Origin: Aulosira sp. FACHB-615
GTDB lineage: Bacteria; Cyanobacteriota; Cyanobacteriia; Cyanobacteriales; Nostocaceae
Assembly (NCBI RefSeq): GCF_014698045.1
Contig: NZ_JACJSE010000026.1
Span: 27,354 to 91,353, forward strand
Direction of reading: 5' to 3'
Length of the DNA stretch: 64,000 nt
A program made the position numbers and the translations under genes. The notes beneath the pieces were generated by a model. That model had not been told where the DNA came from. It saw only the letters and a list, made by a program, of their open reading frames with translations, and searched no databases. Positions 37,297-46,312 of this stretch are shown piece by piece (position 1 is the stretch's first letter; each line of letters begins with the position of its first letter).

Positions 37297-37806
37297 TTAT
37301 AAAACAACGGATCTAAAATCAGAAATTCTGGTAAAATTAAATCTTCTTAATTGCGACTTGTGACTTACGACTTGCGAATTATTTATGGCTTTTCGTAAAA
37401 TATCATATTGTTCTACTGTAGCTCCCAAGCAATTCAAATCAATCAAATTACCATCAATAGTTACTCTATTGAAAATCAAATGAAATCTGGCATATCTCCC
37501 AGAATTTTCTACAAAACCCACATACTGTAAATCATTCCAGCCAATCTCTTTGATGTATTCTAGTAAAATTTGTTGACAATTGTTTTCCAGCAAAATTGTC
37601 GGAGTATTGTTGAGAGATATCAAGCAATAAATTCCTAGTTTCTTGAGTTTCGGGCGCTGGCTCGAAAGGAAATTAAAATTCGCAATTATTTGTAAGTGAG
37701 AAGAGTTAATATCTATTAAATTACCCAAGCATGGGTTTTTAGTTTTAGCTAATTCTGTGATGATATTAAAGTTGTTAATTGTTGATTCATTGATTACCAT
37801 TCGCAT
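37297..37806 (-). CDS. Small relaxase-like protein with incomplete HUH motif
   Basis: 169 residues from ATG 37806, preferred over the upstream start (37839) because AAGAGGAT lies just ahead. Residues ~100-150 (LQYVGFVENSGRYARFHLIF then NRVTIDGNLIDLN) resemble the metal-binding HxH...N block of MOBP-type relaxases, but the first His of the pair is Arg/Phe context (ARFH). Nuclease activity is therefore doubtful. The last residues (SQVVSHKSQLRRFNF) are encoded by a short repetitive sequence also common in cyanobacterial intergenic DNA. It sits between the coupling protein and the DUF3854 gene, so it may be a relaxosome accessory factor. Confidence 0.55.
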   Translation of the reverse strand: MRMVINESTINNFNIITELAKTKNPCLGNLIDINSSHLQIIANFNFLSSQRPKLKKLGIYCLISLNNTPTILLENNCQQILLEYIKEIGWNDLQYVGFVENSGRYARFHLIFNRVTIDGNLIDLNCLGATVEQYDILRKAINNSQVVSHKSQLRRFNFTRISDFRSVVL

Positions 37807-37825
37807 TGTTATATCCTCTTCTCTG

Positions 37826-39631
37826 TTAAATAAATACATCTGCGTCTGTTGGGTTAGAATCCGAGGATTCCGAATTAATCAAAGAACTAACCTCTGATAT
37901 ACTAAAGGGAGAAGGATTCTGAGCATTTTGAGGAGTTTGTGGGAGAGGAAAACGTACATTAATCTCGGCACGTCGAGATTCCACATCTTCCTTTGTCGGA
38001 AATCTTTGTTGACTTTTCCGAACCAAATAAGAAACAAGCTTTGACCAATGTTCCTCGTTATATGCTTCGATGTTTTTCAAGTGTCTTGAAAGTTTAATAT
38101 TTTTTAGTAAAGGTACTGAACCTTCTTTTTTATTAGCGTAAGCAGGGTTAATGAAAACGCATTTACCCAATGGTAGTTTCAAAAATTGTGCTGGCTCAAA
38201 TAGCTTTTTGGTTTTTTCTTGATCGCTGGTAGTAGTATTCGCCTTACCTCCACCAGTAGACCGACTTTTGTGTTTATATTTGATTTCTTCATCTCCTAAA
38301 AAGCTCGAAAATAATTGAGCCGAGTCATTCTCCCCAGGATTAAAAATAAACTTTGTACTGCAAGCACCAAGAATAGCCCTTGCGACTTCTTTGCCATAAT
38401 TCTTCTCTAGCTGTGCCATATTCTGCCAGCCTAGTAGTCCGCAAAAACCCTCAGAACGAGATTCATTCAGCCACCTAAATAAATCAGGTAAGTAAATTGA
38501 AGGTAATTCATCCAACGCAACTATTAGTGGCTCTTTTCGCCTTTTAGCAATGTTACGGGCAATAATCATGTGTAGAATGCTGGTCATGAGGGGGCCAACA
38601 GCTTCACGACGTTCCCTGTCTAGCCCAAAAATAATCATCTGCTTGCCACTGAGTTCCAAGGGCAGGGTCGTTTTACCAATGAAACAGCCGACTGTGTTTT
38701 TGGCCATAAAGCGAGTAAACATGATACTGGCTGTGGCAACAATCCCTGCCACAGTTTTTTCAGATGCGGCAGAACTGAACAATTGACCAAAGGCAATCTT
38801 AACCCAGGGGTTGAGGTCGCCTCCCATCAGGCGTTGTACCATCTGCTCACTAGACAGTATGGCAGCAGAAGTCATCACATCAGCCTGTTCACCAAATTCC
38901 TTAGTCAACATCAGGATGGCTTGAGTTAGCTGATCTCCTGATGGGCCAAAAAAACCATCTTCATTGCTATTATTGAGAATTCGGAAGTTTTTGTTAATGA
39001 CAGTAGCAATTTGTCTGGCTGTCTCTGCGTCAGAAGAATCCCTCAAGAAATCAATCGGGTTGCAAACTTCAGACTCTGGGAATCCCGGCGCAAAGATGTG
39101 AACATCGTAGCCCTGACTCTTAGCGTAAGCAGCAATTTTGGCTTGCGATGGATACTTGAAATCATAGGCAACGATGGAAAACCCTTGCTCAATAGCAGAG
39201 TAAATCATCGGGTTAATCGCCCCAGCAGTTTTACCCGTACCGGGAGCGCCAATCGCTGCTGTTCCCCTTTGTACGTCAGGGATAAAAAAGGTAGTGTTGT
39301 TACTACTTCCTTTTTTATTAAAGTAATCTCCTACATAAAGTGCGGCACTATCACATTTGGGATTGGCTATTTGTTTGAGTGCCTTTTTTTTGGCAGTAGC
39401 AATCTCTTTACTCCCCCCCCAATAACTAGTAGCAATTTTCTTCTTGTTAGAGCTATCGCCAAAAAGTACCCTTATGAGGATGTATGCCGCTAACATGCTC
39501 AAAACTGTCAGCCCATTAGGAGTAAATAACTGATAAGTGTACTTGCCAATGTCATCGTTAGGGTTTGTTAATTGCTCAAAACGAAATTGCTGGTTTTTAG
39601 CAGTTGATGTGGATGGTAAATTCTTACTCAT
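37826..39631 (-). CDS. Type IV coupling protein (VirD4/TraG family)
   Basis: 601 residues. A membrane segment lies at ~38-57 (NGLTVLSMLAAYILIRVLFG). Walker A is GAPGTGKT at ~128-135 and Walker B/DE is LIVALDELPSI near 370. The C-terminal Ser/Pro/Asn-rich tail is typical for substrate contacts. The protein recruits the relaxosome to the secretion channel and helps pump DNA. Only one recognisable membrane helix is seen, whereas many VirD4 proteins have two. It lies 6 bp after the anchored exoprotein and overlaps the next frame, consistent with one operon. Confidence 0.92.
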   Translation of the reverse strand: MSKNLPSTSTAKNQQFRFEQLTNPNDDIGKYTYQLFTPNGLTVLSMLAAYILIRVLFGDSSNKKKIATSYWGGSKEIATAKKKALKQIANPKCDSAALYVGDYFNKKGSSNNTTFFIPDVQRGTAAIGAPGTGKTAGAINPMIYSAIEQGFSIVAYDFKYPSQAKIAAYAKSQGYDVHIFAPGFPESEVCNPIDFLRDSSDAETARQIATVINKNFRILNNSNEDGFFGPSGDQLTQAILMLTKEFGEQADVMTSAAILSSEQMVQRLMGGDLNPWVKIAFGQLFSSAASEKTVAGIVATASIMFTRFMAKNTVGCFIGKTTLPLELSGKQMIIFGLDRERREAVGPLMTSILHMIIARNIAKRRKEPLIVALDELPSIYLPDLFRWLNESRSEGFCGLLGWQNMAQLEKNYGKEVARAILGACSTKFIFNPGENDSAQLFSSFLGDEEIKYKHKSRSTGGGKANTTTSDQEKTKKLFEPAQFLKLPLGKCVFINPAYANKKEGSVPLLKNIKLSRHLKNIEAYNEEHWSKLVSYLVRKSQQRFPTKEDVESRRAEINVRFPLPQTPQNAQNPSPFSISEVSSLINSESSDSNPTDADVFI

Positions 39632-39637
39632 TTTTGA

Positions 39638-40867
39638 TTAGGGAATGGAATGAGGTTGACCTAAAATAATGGGGTCTTTTTCTCTGTATTGGATGAAAGG
39701 AACTGGCCCGATAAAATAGGGAGAGCAAGTCCGTCCGATAAAGGGAATAGTTTTACAGATACGGAAAAACATCGTAGTCTGCATAGAACCAGTGGATTCA
39801 TCAATATCCCAAACGACTTGTTTGAAAGCCGAACCAAAGGGATTTCTACCAGTAGGTTCTTGACCATTATTTAGTACCCTCAGAACACCAAAACCACCTC
39901 TAACTTTTTGGTATTTCCCAGAAATCCACTGCACCCCAGTACTACGACCAATACCCGACATCTCTGCATGAGCGCAATTATCTTGAAGACAAGGAACATT
40001 AAAACCTTGTTGATAACTACCAGAAATAGTACGGACACGATTGGCCTCAATCTCCCGCAACACAAGGTCAACTTTTCCGACAAAAGATAAATCAACATTC
40101 AACAAGCCAGGGAAGTTATTCCAAGATAAATCTGATAATCTAGGGACACCGTTAATGAAACTTTCCTGCCAATAAGCGAATCTTTCAAATGCAGCTTGGT
40201 CAATTCCAGGGATATCTGTAATTCTATAATTTTTTAAATTGATGCTTTGTCCTAATCTTATCCTTTGTAATCGAGGAATTTGAAGCAAGTTACCAATTTT
40301 TCTGTTAGAAGCAAAAATCCCTTGACGCTTGAGAAAGTCATCAAGCGGTTTAACATCTTTAACTAATCGATTATTGAGTCCAGGAACAGCCCTAGATAAA
40401 CTGGGCAATGTTTGCCAATTCATCAGTTGAAAATCTGAAAGCCTTAACTGATTTAATCTAATACCTTGAGTCCGAGAGATTGTTGATAAATTAAGTTTTT
40501 CCATGCTTAATTCAGTATCTTCAAAGTCTCCCAGTTTCAAGAATGTTGCAATACTTTGTCCCGATTTCCAAATTCTAGTTTCATTCCTGCCATTAGCCTG
40601 GAAAGTAACCTTGCCATCTTCAGAAATAATCATGTTACTAAATTTCAGACGAGACCAATCAGGTAGAAAGCCATTAGGAGATTTAATTACAGGAACTTGA
40701 GCTTGTGCCTTTGGGAGAATAAAACCAATTACTTGATTGAGAACTCCATATTTCCAAAAACTATGAAGAAATAGAAAAGATAACAATCCCAGTAAAATAA
40801 AATATCTAAACTGACTACTTTTCTGGGACTTGAATTGATAATTTGATTTTTCTTGTTGTTGAGTCAT
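39638..40867 (-). CDS. Membrane-anchored exoprotein of the conjugation block
   Basis: 409 residues, family not recognised. One N-terminal hydrophobic helix (~22-40, YFILLGLLSFLFLHSFW) follows a polar tail, then AQAQ and a large presumably periplasmic domain. That domain contains LRxL/FxxL-like short repeats (LNLSTISRTQGIRLNQLRLSDF) and six Cys in its C-terminal half (VPCLQDNCAHAE, FFRICKTIPFIGRTCSPYF). It lies 6 bp upstream of the coupling protein. It probably belongs to the transfer apparatus of cyanobacterial (MPF_C-like) systems by position only. Confidence 0.7.
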   Translation of the reverse strand: MTQQQEKSNYQFKSQKSSQFRYFILLGLLSFLFLHSFWKYGVLNQVIGFILPKAQAQVPVIKSPNGFLPDWSRLKFSNMIISEDGKVTFQANGRNETRIWKSGQSIATFLKLGDFEDTELSMEKLNLSTISRTQGIRLNQLRLSDFQLMNWQTLPSLSRAVPGLNNRLVKDVKPLDDFLKRQGIFASNRKIGNLLQIPRLQRIRLGQSINLKNYRITDIPGIDQAAFERFAYWQESFINGVPRLSDLSWNNFPGLLNVDLSFVGKVDLVLREIEANRVRTISGSYQQGFNVPCLQDNCAHAEMSGIGRSTGVQWISGKYQKVRGGFGVLRVLNNGQEPTGRNPFGSAFKQVVWDIDESTGSMQTTMFFRICKTIPFIGRTCSPYFIGPVPFIQYREKDPIILGQPHSIP

Positions 40868-41167
40868 ATTTTTATCTAATTTTGTAAGTATTCAGAACAC
40901 AAAGTGTAAGAATTCAGCATTCAGGAGTCAAAAGTCAGAATTTAAAAACAATGAGCGTATGATTTATATGTAAGAATTCAGCACCCAGGAGTCAGAAGTC
41001 AGAATTTATTAGAACTGTTATGTAACTAGGATATTTATTTACCAAATCTTCTCCTGATTCTTTAACCCTTCTGACTCCTGAATTCTTACATTTATATATT
41101 GCTCTAGCAAAAATTTGCTTAATTTCCCAATATTCTGGATTCTGACTCCTGAGTACTGAATTCTTAT
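40868..41167. repeat. Repeat-filled gap containing MITE-like copy 1 (40969-41090)
   Basis: 300 bp without a gene, inside the conjugation block. A 122-bp element at 40969-41090 starts TGTAAGAATTCAG and ends CTGAATTCTTACA, so its ends are inverted repeats. A copy in opposite orientation lies at 49595-49713 with about seven mismatches. Partial copies of the ends flank it (about 40903-40940 and 41133-41164). It looks like a non-autonomous mobile or recombinogenic repeat. Confidence 0.8.
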
Positions 41168-41887
41168 TTAACTGTTTTGTCCAAGTTTTATTAATTTATT
41201 CACTAATTCCATCGAGATAACTGCTTTATTTGCAGATGTTGTCAAGTCATCACCTTGTTGTAAGTACGTGAGCAATTTTTTGAGTCGTTGATGTAGCTCA
41301 TCATTTGGATTAAGCGTTTTATTTTTAATAGAAATAGCAATACCATTTCGGATGCTATTAACTGTCTCAAAGTTCGTAACTAATGATGGAAGTTGAGGTG
41401 TGGTTGTAGTTTTCTTTTCTACGGCATCAGGTGTAATGACTACTTGACTGTATTTCGGACTGCCAGAAGAAACAGCTACACGAAAGCTGTAGGCTTTGCG
41501 ATCGCCGTTTGTATTTTGCGTGATAATTGTCAGTAGAGTGCTGGATGTCTGCGGTAGTCCAGGAATGTTAACTTTTTTGATTCGCCGGAGATAAATCAGC
41601 CCAGCACCAGGGCTTTGACAATTTTGGTCAAGTTTATCTAAACAGCCATCTGTATCTACCAGAATTTGTGATGGGTCATCTAACCAAACTCTTTTGATTG
41701 TTTCCTGGACTTGATAAAAGGAAATGGCGACACCATGACCATTCCAAACATTGATAGTTTGTAGTGTGGCAGTTTGACCATAAGCTTGCGTTTGCTTGAT
41801 GCTGCGGACTACAGGTGCAGCAATTGTGATGACTGGAAAAGAGCAAACTAAGGAGATGACTACACCAATGTAAGGTAAGCTTTTCAC
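41168..41887 (-). CDS. VirB9/TraK-like outer-membrane core component
   Basis: 239 residues. The signal peptide is ~1-24 (GVVISLVCSFPVITIAAP). The N-terminal beta domain matches the VirB9 pattern in outline: INVWNGHGVAISFYQVQETI, GLIYLRRIKKVNIPGL, and a tract around LTIITQNTNGDRKAYSFRVA. The helical C-terminus is unusual. The GTG start overlaps the VirB10-like stop (GTGA, 41884-41887), as expected for partners that assemble together. The assignment rests on gene order and fold pattern, with sequence similarity low. Confidence 0.65.
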   Translation of the reverse strand: MKSLPYIGVVISLVCSFPVITIAAPVVRSIKQTQAYGQTATLQTINVWNGHGVAISFYQVQETIKRVWLDDPSQILVDTDGCLDKLDQNCQSPGAGLIYLRRIKKVNIPGLPQTSSTLLTIITQNTNGDRKAYSFRVAVSSGSPKYSQVVITPDAVEKKTTTTPQLPSLVTNFETVNSIRNGIAISIKNKTLNPNDELHQRLKKLLTYLQQGDDLTTSANKAVISMELVNKLIKLGQNS

Positions 41888-43413
41888 GGCAACTCCAAAG
41901 TGCGATTCACAATAAAAGTAACTTTAGTGCCTTGGGGGATATACCAAACATTGGGACGAGCCAGTATTTCTTGTGTAGAACTTTCGGCACGAGAACTAAC
42001 AATGTCTCCCAATTTTTCAAAAGCACCTTGCAAGAAAGCACCACCAATGTTGCGTCGATTATTTTGAATGTTAGTGTTGGAAAAAGCACCCCCGAAACCC
42101 GTTTGTATAGATTGTTGAACATCAGGCTGATTGATAATTTCACCAACTTTGGCAAGTCCCCCAACTAATCCCACAGTCAGGTCATACTGGGCAATTTCAC
42201 CACCCTTATCCTGAAATTTTTTCGCAATCAAGGGTTTACCACCTTGGGCATGAATCGAAATAGCCCCAGCAGTTAGAGGATATTCAGTGTTGTCCTTGAT
42301 AATACTTCTGACGTAAGCAGTGGCATAATTACCAGCATCAACAGATGCCAGTTCCACCACTAATAAAGTATCGCGCCCAATTGCCACCTTACCATAATTG
42401 TCATGTAAGTCTTGGGTCAGTTTGGCGACAAATCGTTGACTATCTTCAGTTTTTTGTCTGCTGTTAGTGTTATCAGTTTGTTGTTTGACTAATGGTGTAA
42501 TTAAGATCCCAGTAGCGAATTCACCAACTGTCAGGTATTGAGTTTGTTGACCTTGAAGGATTTGTTCTTCTTGGGGTAAATACTTGTCAGATTTAAGTTG
42601 AGTATCAGCCTGCCATCGGGGGCGGATTTGTTCGATGTCACTGGATATGTTTTCGTTGGTAGGCTCAGGTACACTTAACATATCTGCTGGTTCTGTTAGT
42701 GGTGGTGTTGTCTGGGTGAATGATGCAGGATATTCACCGGGGTCAGTGATTGTTGATTCACCAACAGAACTATCAGCGTAAGCTATGAGTCCGTAGGAGC
42801 CAATAGTGCGGAGTCGGTTAAATTCAGCAGTCGGGTCTATGGCTTTTGTCGCTGGTGTGGTCACGAGATTATTAACTCTAGGGCTGGAATTAACAAAACT
42901 ACGTGGTAGAGCAGGAGGTGAATTAACTCTACTAACCTTGGAAGCTGGGGGTTGGTAACGTGTTGGGGATTGAACTGTTCGCGGTGTTACTGGAGCGGGG
43001 TTAGAAACTATCGAAGTTGTTTTTTGGGTTTCAACTTCTGGTAATGGAACTTGCTTACTTTGATTGCTGTTGAGTTTGTTTAACTCATCTTCCTGTTTTG
43101 AAAGCGCGAGTTTGGCATAAACATCTCCATCATCAACTTTTTCTTCAACTGCGGATGTGTCTTGAAGCTGTTTAGCAGGTTTAATTGCTTCTTTGGTTGA
43201 CGGATTAAAAATACTGTTGAGAAAGAGGAAGATGATGAAAAAGGCTGACCCAAAAGGTACGGCAACTATCAGCAATCTTGACCAGGGAGACGTGGATAGA
43301 TTGTGCTTAGTAATTTTAGGTATTTCTTTCTCTTGCTCATCAGAAAACTCAGGAAGCTTACAATCATCTTCCACTTTTAATAGATTATCAATGCTTGAAG
43401 AACTGTCAGTCAT
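41884..43413 (-). CDS. TrbI/VirB10-like protein
   Basis: 509 residues. A cytoplasmic N-terminus is followed by one membrane helix (~48-70, LLIVAVPFGSAFFIIFLFLN), a long proline/threonine-rich linker (~120-190) and a C-terminal TrbI domain. That domain (~310-509) includes GILITPLVKQQ, KVAIGRDTLLVVELASVDAG and the final VWYIPQGTKVTFIVNRTLEL. VirB10 spans the envelope and gates the outer-membrane pore. An SD-like GGAG precedes the start. It is coupled by overlap to the VirB9-like gene downstream. Confidence 0.88.
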   Translation of the reverse strand: MTDSSSSIDNLLKVEDDCKLPEFSDEQEKEIPKITKHNLSTSPWSRLLIVAVPFGSAFFIIFLFLNSIFNPSTKEAIKPAKQLQDTSAVEEKVDDGDVYAKLALSKQEDELNKLNSNQSKQVPLPEVETQKTTSIVSNPAPVTPRTVQSPTRYQPPASKVSRVNSPPALPRSFVNSSPRVNNLVTTPATKAIDPTAEFNRLRTIGSYGLIAYADSSVGESTITDPGEYPASFTQTTPPLTEPADMLSVPEPTNENISSDIEQIRPRWQADTQLKSDKYLPQEEQILQGQQTQYLTVGEFATGILITPLVKQQTDNTNSRQKTEDSQRFVAKLTQDLHDNYGKVAIGRDTLLVVELASVDAGNYATAYVRSIIKDNTEYPLTAGAISIHAQGGKPLIAKKFQDKGGEIAQYDLTVGLVGGLAKVGEIINQPDVQQSIQTGFGGAFSNTNIQNNRRNIGGAFLQGAFEKLGDIVSSRAESSTQEILARPNVWYIPQGTKVTFIVNRTLELP

Positions 43414-43507
43414 TCGCTTTGCTCCAATTCAAATTTTTTTATGACAATCCCTGTAAATGAATTTAGGTGTGAGAAATCTCAATCAAAAGTTTTTATTTAT
43501 TCTTAAT

Positions 43508-43528
43508 TTTGAATTTTGAATTTTGAAT
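43508..43528. repeat. Heptamer tandem repeat TTTGAAT x3
   Basis: Three perfect TTTGAAT units lie in the 122-bp gap between the VirB8-like and VirB10-like genes. The same heptamer (reverse ATTCAAA) occurs at 45611-45631 and 61830-61857. Such heptamer STRRs are characteristic of filamentous cyanobacteria. Confidence 0.85.
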
Positions 43529-43535
43529 TGTTTCT

Positions 43536-44315
43536 TTACCTTCTGCCAAGATTCAAATCAGTAATTTGGGTAATTTCCAGTCCGGCTTGGCGGACTTGAT
43601 ATATTTTTCTTGCTAAAGCACTCGTGTCCTTTGGTATTTCTTGTGGACTAGAAATAGCTTCCACTGTAATAGTTTTATTAAAAGAAATACCTTTTCCCGC
43701 GTTATCATTTCTGTTAAAAGTAACAAGTGTTGCGACTAAATCAACTTCCCATTTACCATCCCTTATTTTGCGCGGTTCTGAGATAAATCGAGGGATGAGA
43801 GAAACTTGTTGCTCACCGTTAAATATGCCTGTTGGTGTCAAGCTGGCAAGTTTCTTTAAAAAAGCAGCCCGAAAACCTTGATTTTCGCTCAAAGCAAAAG
43901 CCGCATCATAAGCTTTACTTGCTACTTTGCTATTTCCTCTTCCAATATTTCCAACTTCTACACCAGTATCTGCCTTAGTAATCGGTTCTCCTTTTTCATT
44001 GAATGTTTGTACAATTCCGTCCCAATTGAACATAGTAATGAAGGTGTCAGACACAAATTTCTTGATAACCTCATTAGAACGCTCTTGGGGTTCTACTGCT
44101 CTAGCAATAATTGTGTTCCCGCTTGCTAGTTGCACTAAAGTTAATGGCTTCTGACTTAATGTATGAATAGCTACATAATTTATCAGTTGTAATAATAAGG
44201 AAAGCACAGCCATTGAAAAGCCAGCCAGCGAAATTATTCCGACTCTAGTAGGTACAGATTTGCTATAGCTTAAAAGCTGTAATGGTTCGGCTTTTTCTTT
44301 CTTTTTTGTAAACAT
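43536..44315 (-). CDS. VirB8/TraE-like inner-membrane scaffold
   Basis: 259 residues. A short cytoplasmic tail is followed by one membrane helix (~28-50, IISLAGFSMAVLSLLLQLIN) and a periplasmic domain containing AVEPQERSNEVIKKFVSDTF and KWEVDLVATLVTFNR. This topology and position (between VirB6-like and VirB10-like genes) fit VirB8/TraE, the nucleation protein of type IV secretion. Sequence similarity is weak, so the role is inferred mainly from order and topology. Confidence 0.65.
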   Translation of the reverse strand: MFTKKKEKAEPLQLLSYSKSVPTRVGIISLAGFSMAVLSLLLQLINYVAIHTLSQKPLTLVQLASGNTIIARAVEPQERSNEVIKKFVSDTFITMFNWDGIVQTFNEKGEPITKADTGVEVGNIGRGNSKVASKAYDAAFALSENQGFRAAFLKKLASLTPTGIFNGEQQVSLIPRFISEPRKIRDGKWEVDLVATLVTFNRNDNAGKGISFNKTITVEAISSPQEIPKDTSALARKIYQVRQAGLEITQITDLNLGRR

Positions 44316-44447
44316 TGCTCATACCAATTCACTAAAATAATGAAACAGATGTAAACACTCAAAGCTTTGATTAATTAGGCTTTTTCAATTGCGAATTGCG
44401 TTAGCGAGCCTGTGAGCGTCATTGCGAATTGCAAATTGGTATCACCT

Positions 44448-45578
44448 CTATTTTTTAGCAGCTAAACTAGCGCCTTTTGTCACAAATGCTTTACCAGCAT
44501 CAATTACAATGCTGGTGTAAATTTCAGCCGCTTTGTTGATTTGTTGCCACAAAGCTAATCCACCACCCGCCGCTAACCCGGCTGAGAGAAATGGAGCCAT
44601 GATGCCGATGGTGAACAGGAAGAATAAGGGTTGATCTGCACTGGAGGTAGCCATCAGTTGTCCTGCCAGCCCAATCATGATATTGAAGGAAAGTTTTCCT
44701 ATTCCCACAGAGAAATACCCAGTCAGCCAAGCAAATATAGCCTTAGAACCATAAGGTAACAATGAGCCGCCCACTGCCAAAGGGCCAAGGTAGGCTGTTA
44801 AGAGCATTGTTAGTTCAATACTCCACTGGTATGCACCATTTAGTCCAAGCAAGATGGCTGAAACAATTTCGATGATTCGTGAGCCTATATATGCACTAAA
44901 TGGAGAAAAAATTACCTGAAGTGGGTTGGCTTTGTTTTGTATAGCTTGTATTGGCGCTTGAATAATTCTATCCAAAGTTTGAATAAATGATGCAAAAGGT
45001 GCTGCCCACGTCCTCGCACCAGGCGCTTGCTGAAAATAAGTCGGATATTGATTTGTTAGCCTTTGTCTGGCATCCTCCAAACATTTAATTGATTCTTGGG
45101 GTGTTAGTGACGATGTTTTACAGTTTTGAATTTCATTGGCAATTGCACTGCGAACTGCTACAACTCCTGCTGCTCTTTGATACGCCCCAGCCAAATTAGT
45201 TCCCGCCGCCGCCTTTTGTAAAACAAAATTGTTTGTATTGTTTATGTAATTTCTGATAGCTATTGTGCCTTGTCCTAACAATTGCCCATCATTTACTAAC
45301 AAGGCAACAATTAGCAATACCCAAATAAAGTCTGTATATGGCTTTTGTTCTTCTCCATTCAACATTTGTTTTGTCCATTCAACCATAAAGAAAACAAATG
45401 TTGCGACGGCAAACAATACACCTACATCACAAAGTGTTGCATATAAAGTACCTGTTGTAACTTCTTGCCAAAGCTCGTCAAAGCCCTGGGCTAATGCTTG
45501 TGCTGCTTGGGCTGCTTGTTGAATTAAATCTCCACCAGCAAACTGAGATTGAGCAAATAAATAATTTTTGATTAGCAT
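44448..45578 (-). CDS. VirB6/TrbL-like polytopic channel protein
   Basis: 376 residues with an SD (GGAGATATT) before ATG 45578. About six hydrophobic helices are seen (LCDVGVLFAVATFVFFMV, TDFIWVLLIVALLVND, IGSRIIEIVSAILLGLN, ELTMLLTAYLGPLAVGGSLL, FNIMIGLAGQLMAT, FLFTIGIMAPFLSAGLAAGG) around a soluble middle region (~110-210). This fits VirB6/TrbL, which forms the inner-membrane part of the DNA path. It follows the VirB5-like gene by 53 bp, which contains a heptamer repeat. Confidence 0.8.
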   Translation of the reverse strand: MLIKNYLFAQSQFAGGDLIQQAAQAAQALAQGFDELWQEVTTGTLYATLCDVGVLFAVATFVFFMVEWTKQMLNGEEQKPYTDFIWVLLIVALLVNDGQLLGQGTIAIRNYINNTNNFVLQKAAAGTNLAGAYQRAAGVVAVRSAIANEIQNCKTSSLTPQESIKCLEDARQRLTNQYPTYFQQAPGARTWAAPFASFIQTLDRIIQAPIQAIQNKANPLQVIFSPFSAYIGSRIIEIVSAILLGLNGAYQWSIELTMLLTAYLGPLAVGGSLLPYGSKAIFAWLTGYFSVGIGKLSFNIMIGLAGQLMATSSADQPLFFLFTIGIMAPFLSAGLAAGGGLALWQQINKAAEIYTSIVIDAGKAFVTKGASLAAKK

Positions 45579-45610
45579 AATATCTCCAATTCAAAATTAT
45601 TTCTTTAAAT

Positions 45611-45631
45611 TTTGAATTTTGAATTTTGAAT
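45611..45631. repeat. Heptamer tandem repeat TTTGAAT x3
   Basis: Three perfect units in the short gap between the VirB6-like and VirB5-like genes, running up to and touching the 3' end region of the VirB5-like gene. Same heptamer as at 43508-43528. Confidence 0.85.
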
Positions 45632-46312
45632 TTATTTTTCAATGTACGTAGGATCTAAACGAGTTAGCACTGCTAATTCAGTGATCAAAGATGTTGTCCC
45701 CGTATTAATAAGTTGCTCATTGGCTTTTTGAGCAGCTAAATTATCAGCTACTTGAGTCAGTAGCATATTTGAATGTACTGTGTCGTACCGTTGTTGTAGT
45801 GAATCAGTACGTTGATTGGATAACATACCGACAATTAGGGCATTTTGATTTGCGATTACTTTTAAGATATTTTGAGAAGCATCCATTCCTTGGGCCTCAT
45901 CAGCCAGATTTTGAGCTTCTTGAGCGACTTGCAAGTTATCGTCAACTTTAACTTTTGTTTCCTCCTGTCCCTCTTTTCCTAAAGCTTGAGAAATTTTTAA
46001 CTTGGAGATCGCTCTTTGTATCGCTTCACCTTTTGCTTGTGCTGTCGGTAGCGATTCTTCATCAGCAGTTTTATTTTTGAAATCTTCACCTGCCGCAACT
46101 GGATCTGGCTCACCCATATCGCCTACAGAGTCTTGAGTTGAATCTTCTGCGTCTTGTCCTTGTTCTCCCCAAGCCTCTCTAATCTTGGTGATTAGAGTCA
46201 AAATTTTCTGGAAATCCTGATCCAGTTGCAAACCATAACTAGGAGCGATAAACAAGGTACTACTTATAGTCAAAATCACAGCAGTAATGACAGCTATTCT
46301 GCGAGTTTTCAC
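45632..46312 (-). CDS. VirB5/TrbJ-like periplasmic protein
   Basis: 226 residues. The signal peptide is ~1-28 (ITAVILTISSTLFIAPSYG). The rest is helical and acidic with coiled-coil heptads (LQVAQEAQNLADEAQGMDAS) and a Gln/Asn-rich C-terminal helix (VADNLAAQKANEQLIN), which is the TrbJ/VirB5 pattern of minor pilus-tip proteins. Translation starts at GTG within the VirB4 stop (GTGA, 46309-46312). The assignment rests on structure and gene order. Confidence 0.65.
   Translation of the reverse strand: MKTRRIAVITAVILTISSTLFIAPSYGLQLDQDFQKILTLITKIREAWGEQGQDAEDSTQDSVGDMGEPDPVAAGEDFKNKTADEESLPTAQAKGEAIQRAISKLKISQALGKEGQEETKVKVDDNLQVAQEAQNLADEAQGMDASQNILKVIANQNALIVGMLSNQRTDSLQQRYDTVHSNMLLTQVADNLAAQKANEQLINTGTTSLITELAVLTRLDPTYIEK

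Noticed and set aside
40868..41167. CRISPR array
   Set aside because: Repeats are irregularly spaced and in both orientations with terminal inverted repeats; no uniform spacers and no cas genes.
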